A DNA stretch of 36,975 bases from Lachnospiraceae bacterium. Lineage in GTDB: Bacteria; Bacillota; Clostridia; Lachnospirales; Lachnospiraceae. The stretch covers positions 1 to 36,975 of the forward strand of contig JAQXXU010000038.1 of the NCBI GenBank assembly GCA_029226225.1, in the 5' to 3' direction. The position numbers and the translations under genes are program-made. Below the pieces are notes generated by a model. It was given only the letters and a program-made list of their open reading frames with translations. It was not told the origin of the DNA and did no database searches. Position 1 is the first letter of the stretch. Each line of letters opens with the position of its first letter. This document shows, in pieces, positions 35,986 to 36,975 of this stretch.

Positions 35986-36843
35986 ATGGATAAAAAAAAC
36001 AGGATTAACATACCAGGATATGCCGTACTTCTATTTCTTGGACTTTTGTGCATAGTCATTCTGTTTTACAGCTTTGCGACAGGATTTTCGGGCGGACCGC
36101 TCTCGACCATAGCAGACTATGTGTTCAGGCCTATGCAGGAGGGACTTTCGAATGCCGGAGGAGCTATATCACACGGCGTAGATGAGCACAGGGAAAAAGA
36201 AAAGCTTTTAGCTGAGAATGAAAGGCTTACAGCCAGAGTAAACGAACTCGAGTCAAGACTTACAAATACCCAGCTGAAAGAGAACGAACTGACTAGACTT
36301 GAAGAACTATTAAAGCTCAGCAAAGACTATGACAAGTATAAGACTACAGGAGCCAGGATCATAGCGAAAGGCACTAGTAACTGGTTTTCTACCTTCACGA
36401 TAAACAAAGGCAGTGCTGACGGTATCAAAAAAGACATGAATGTCATAGCAGGCAACGGGCTGGTAGGTTGTGTGACTTCGGTAGGAAGACACTATGCGAA
36501 TGTCCGTTCTATCATAGATGACGATTCGAATGTATCAGCGTCAGTTTCTACTACCGAAGATGATATGATAATCACAGGCGGCATAGAGCAGGTTCAGAAG
36601 AACGGGCTTATATCTTTCTCTGGACTCAGGGATTCCAAGGATAAGGTAAAAGAAGGCGATGCTGTCGTCACGAGTAACATCTCGAGCAAATACCTTCCTG
36701 GAATTCTGATCGGGTATATCACCGAGAAAAAAGATGACACTAATGCCCTTACGAGTTCGGGAACCATAACGCCGGTAGTTGATTTTTCGCATCTGTCTGA
36801 GGTACTTGTCATTACAGAGCTTAAAGAGACAGGAAAAGTTTGA
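35986..36843 (+). CDS. mreC: Rod-shape determining protein MreC
   Basis: N-terminal TM, coiled coil, INKGSADGIKKDMNVIAGNGLVGCVTSVG. Confidence 0.95.
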   Translation: MDKKNRINIPGYAVLLFLGLLCIVILFYSFATGFSGGPLSTIADYVFRPMQEGLSNAGGAISHGVDEHREKEKLLAENERLTARVNELESRLTNTQLKENELTRLEELLKLSKDYDKYKTTGARIIAKGTSNWFSTFTINKGSADGIKKDMNVIAGNGLVGCVTSVGRHYANVRSIIDDDSNVSASVSTTEDDMIITGGIEQVQKNGLISFSGLRDSKDKVKEGDAVVTSNISSKYLPGILIGYITEKKDDTNALTSSGTITPVVDFSHLSEVLVITELKETGKV

Positions 36844-36889
36844 AACAAAGTAGCGCTTAAGGAAAACTAAAAAAGGGCATAGTAAACAA

Positions 36890-36914
36890 GCTGTATTTTT
36901 ACAGCCTTTTAATA
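36890..36914. terminator. Terminator hairpin after mreC
   Basis: AGCTGTA-TTTT-TACAGCC followed by TTTTAAT. Confidence 0.6.
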
Positions 36915-36975
36915 TTGGATATGGATCAAGACTCAATCAGCTGGCAGTCTGAGGTTCGTCATCTTTGATGATATA

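Overview
The window looks like a Lachnospiraceae-type Firmicutes chromosome: mostly co-oriented (+) core genes broken by three accessory or degraded patches. Core genes, in order: cspA-like, degV, folC, mscS, M16C peptidase, era, recO, glyS, a VWA membrane protein, uppP, a family 2 glycosyltransferase, a six-tRNA operon on the minus strand, a ribU-like ECF S component, a short type IV pilus set (pilB, pilT, pilC, pilin), MATE, an FAD oxidoreductase, mutL, mutS, an aluminium-resistance/methionine gamma-lyase-like protein, radC, mreB and mreC. Patch 1 (1-2.9 kb) is a scrapyard: a group II intron 3' end, an internally deleted tyrosine integrase, a broken lipoprotein gene, a decayed tat locus (tatB tail, tatA, truncated tatC) and an apparent type I toxin-antitoxin locus. 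Patch 2 (17.05-17.4 kb) has an antitoxin-like small RNA locus with no convincing toxin, plus an integrase fossil beside the tRNA operon. Patch 3 (23.7-25.3 kb) has REP-like repeats, a 33-bp duplicated terminator flanking a stand-alone CdiA-CT-like nuclease ORF and a tiny hairpin RNA, then yefM-yoeB. The strongest non-coding signal is a roughly 175-nt, GC-rich, pseudoknotted RNA candidate between folC and mscS (5561-5735). No search or folding program was run; pairings and promoters were read by eye.
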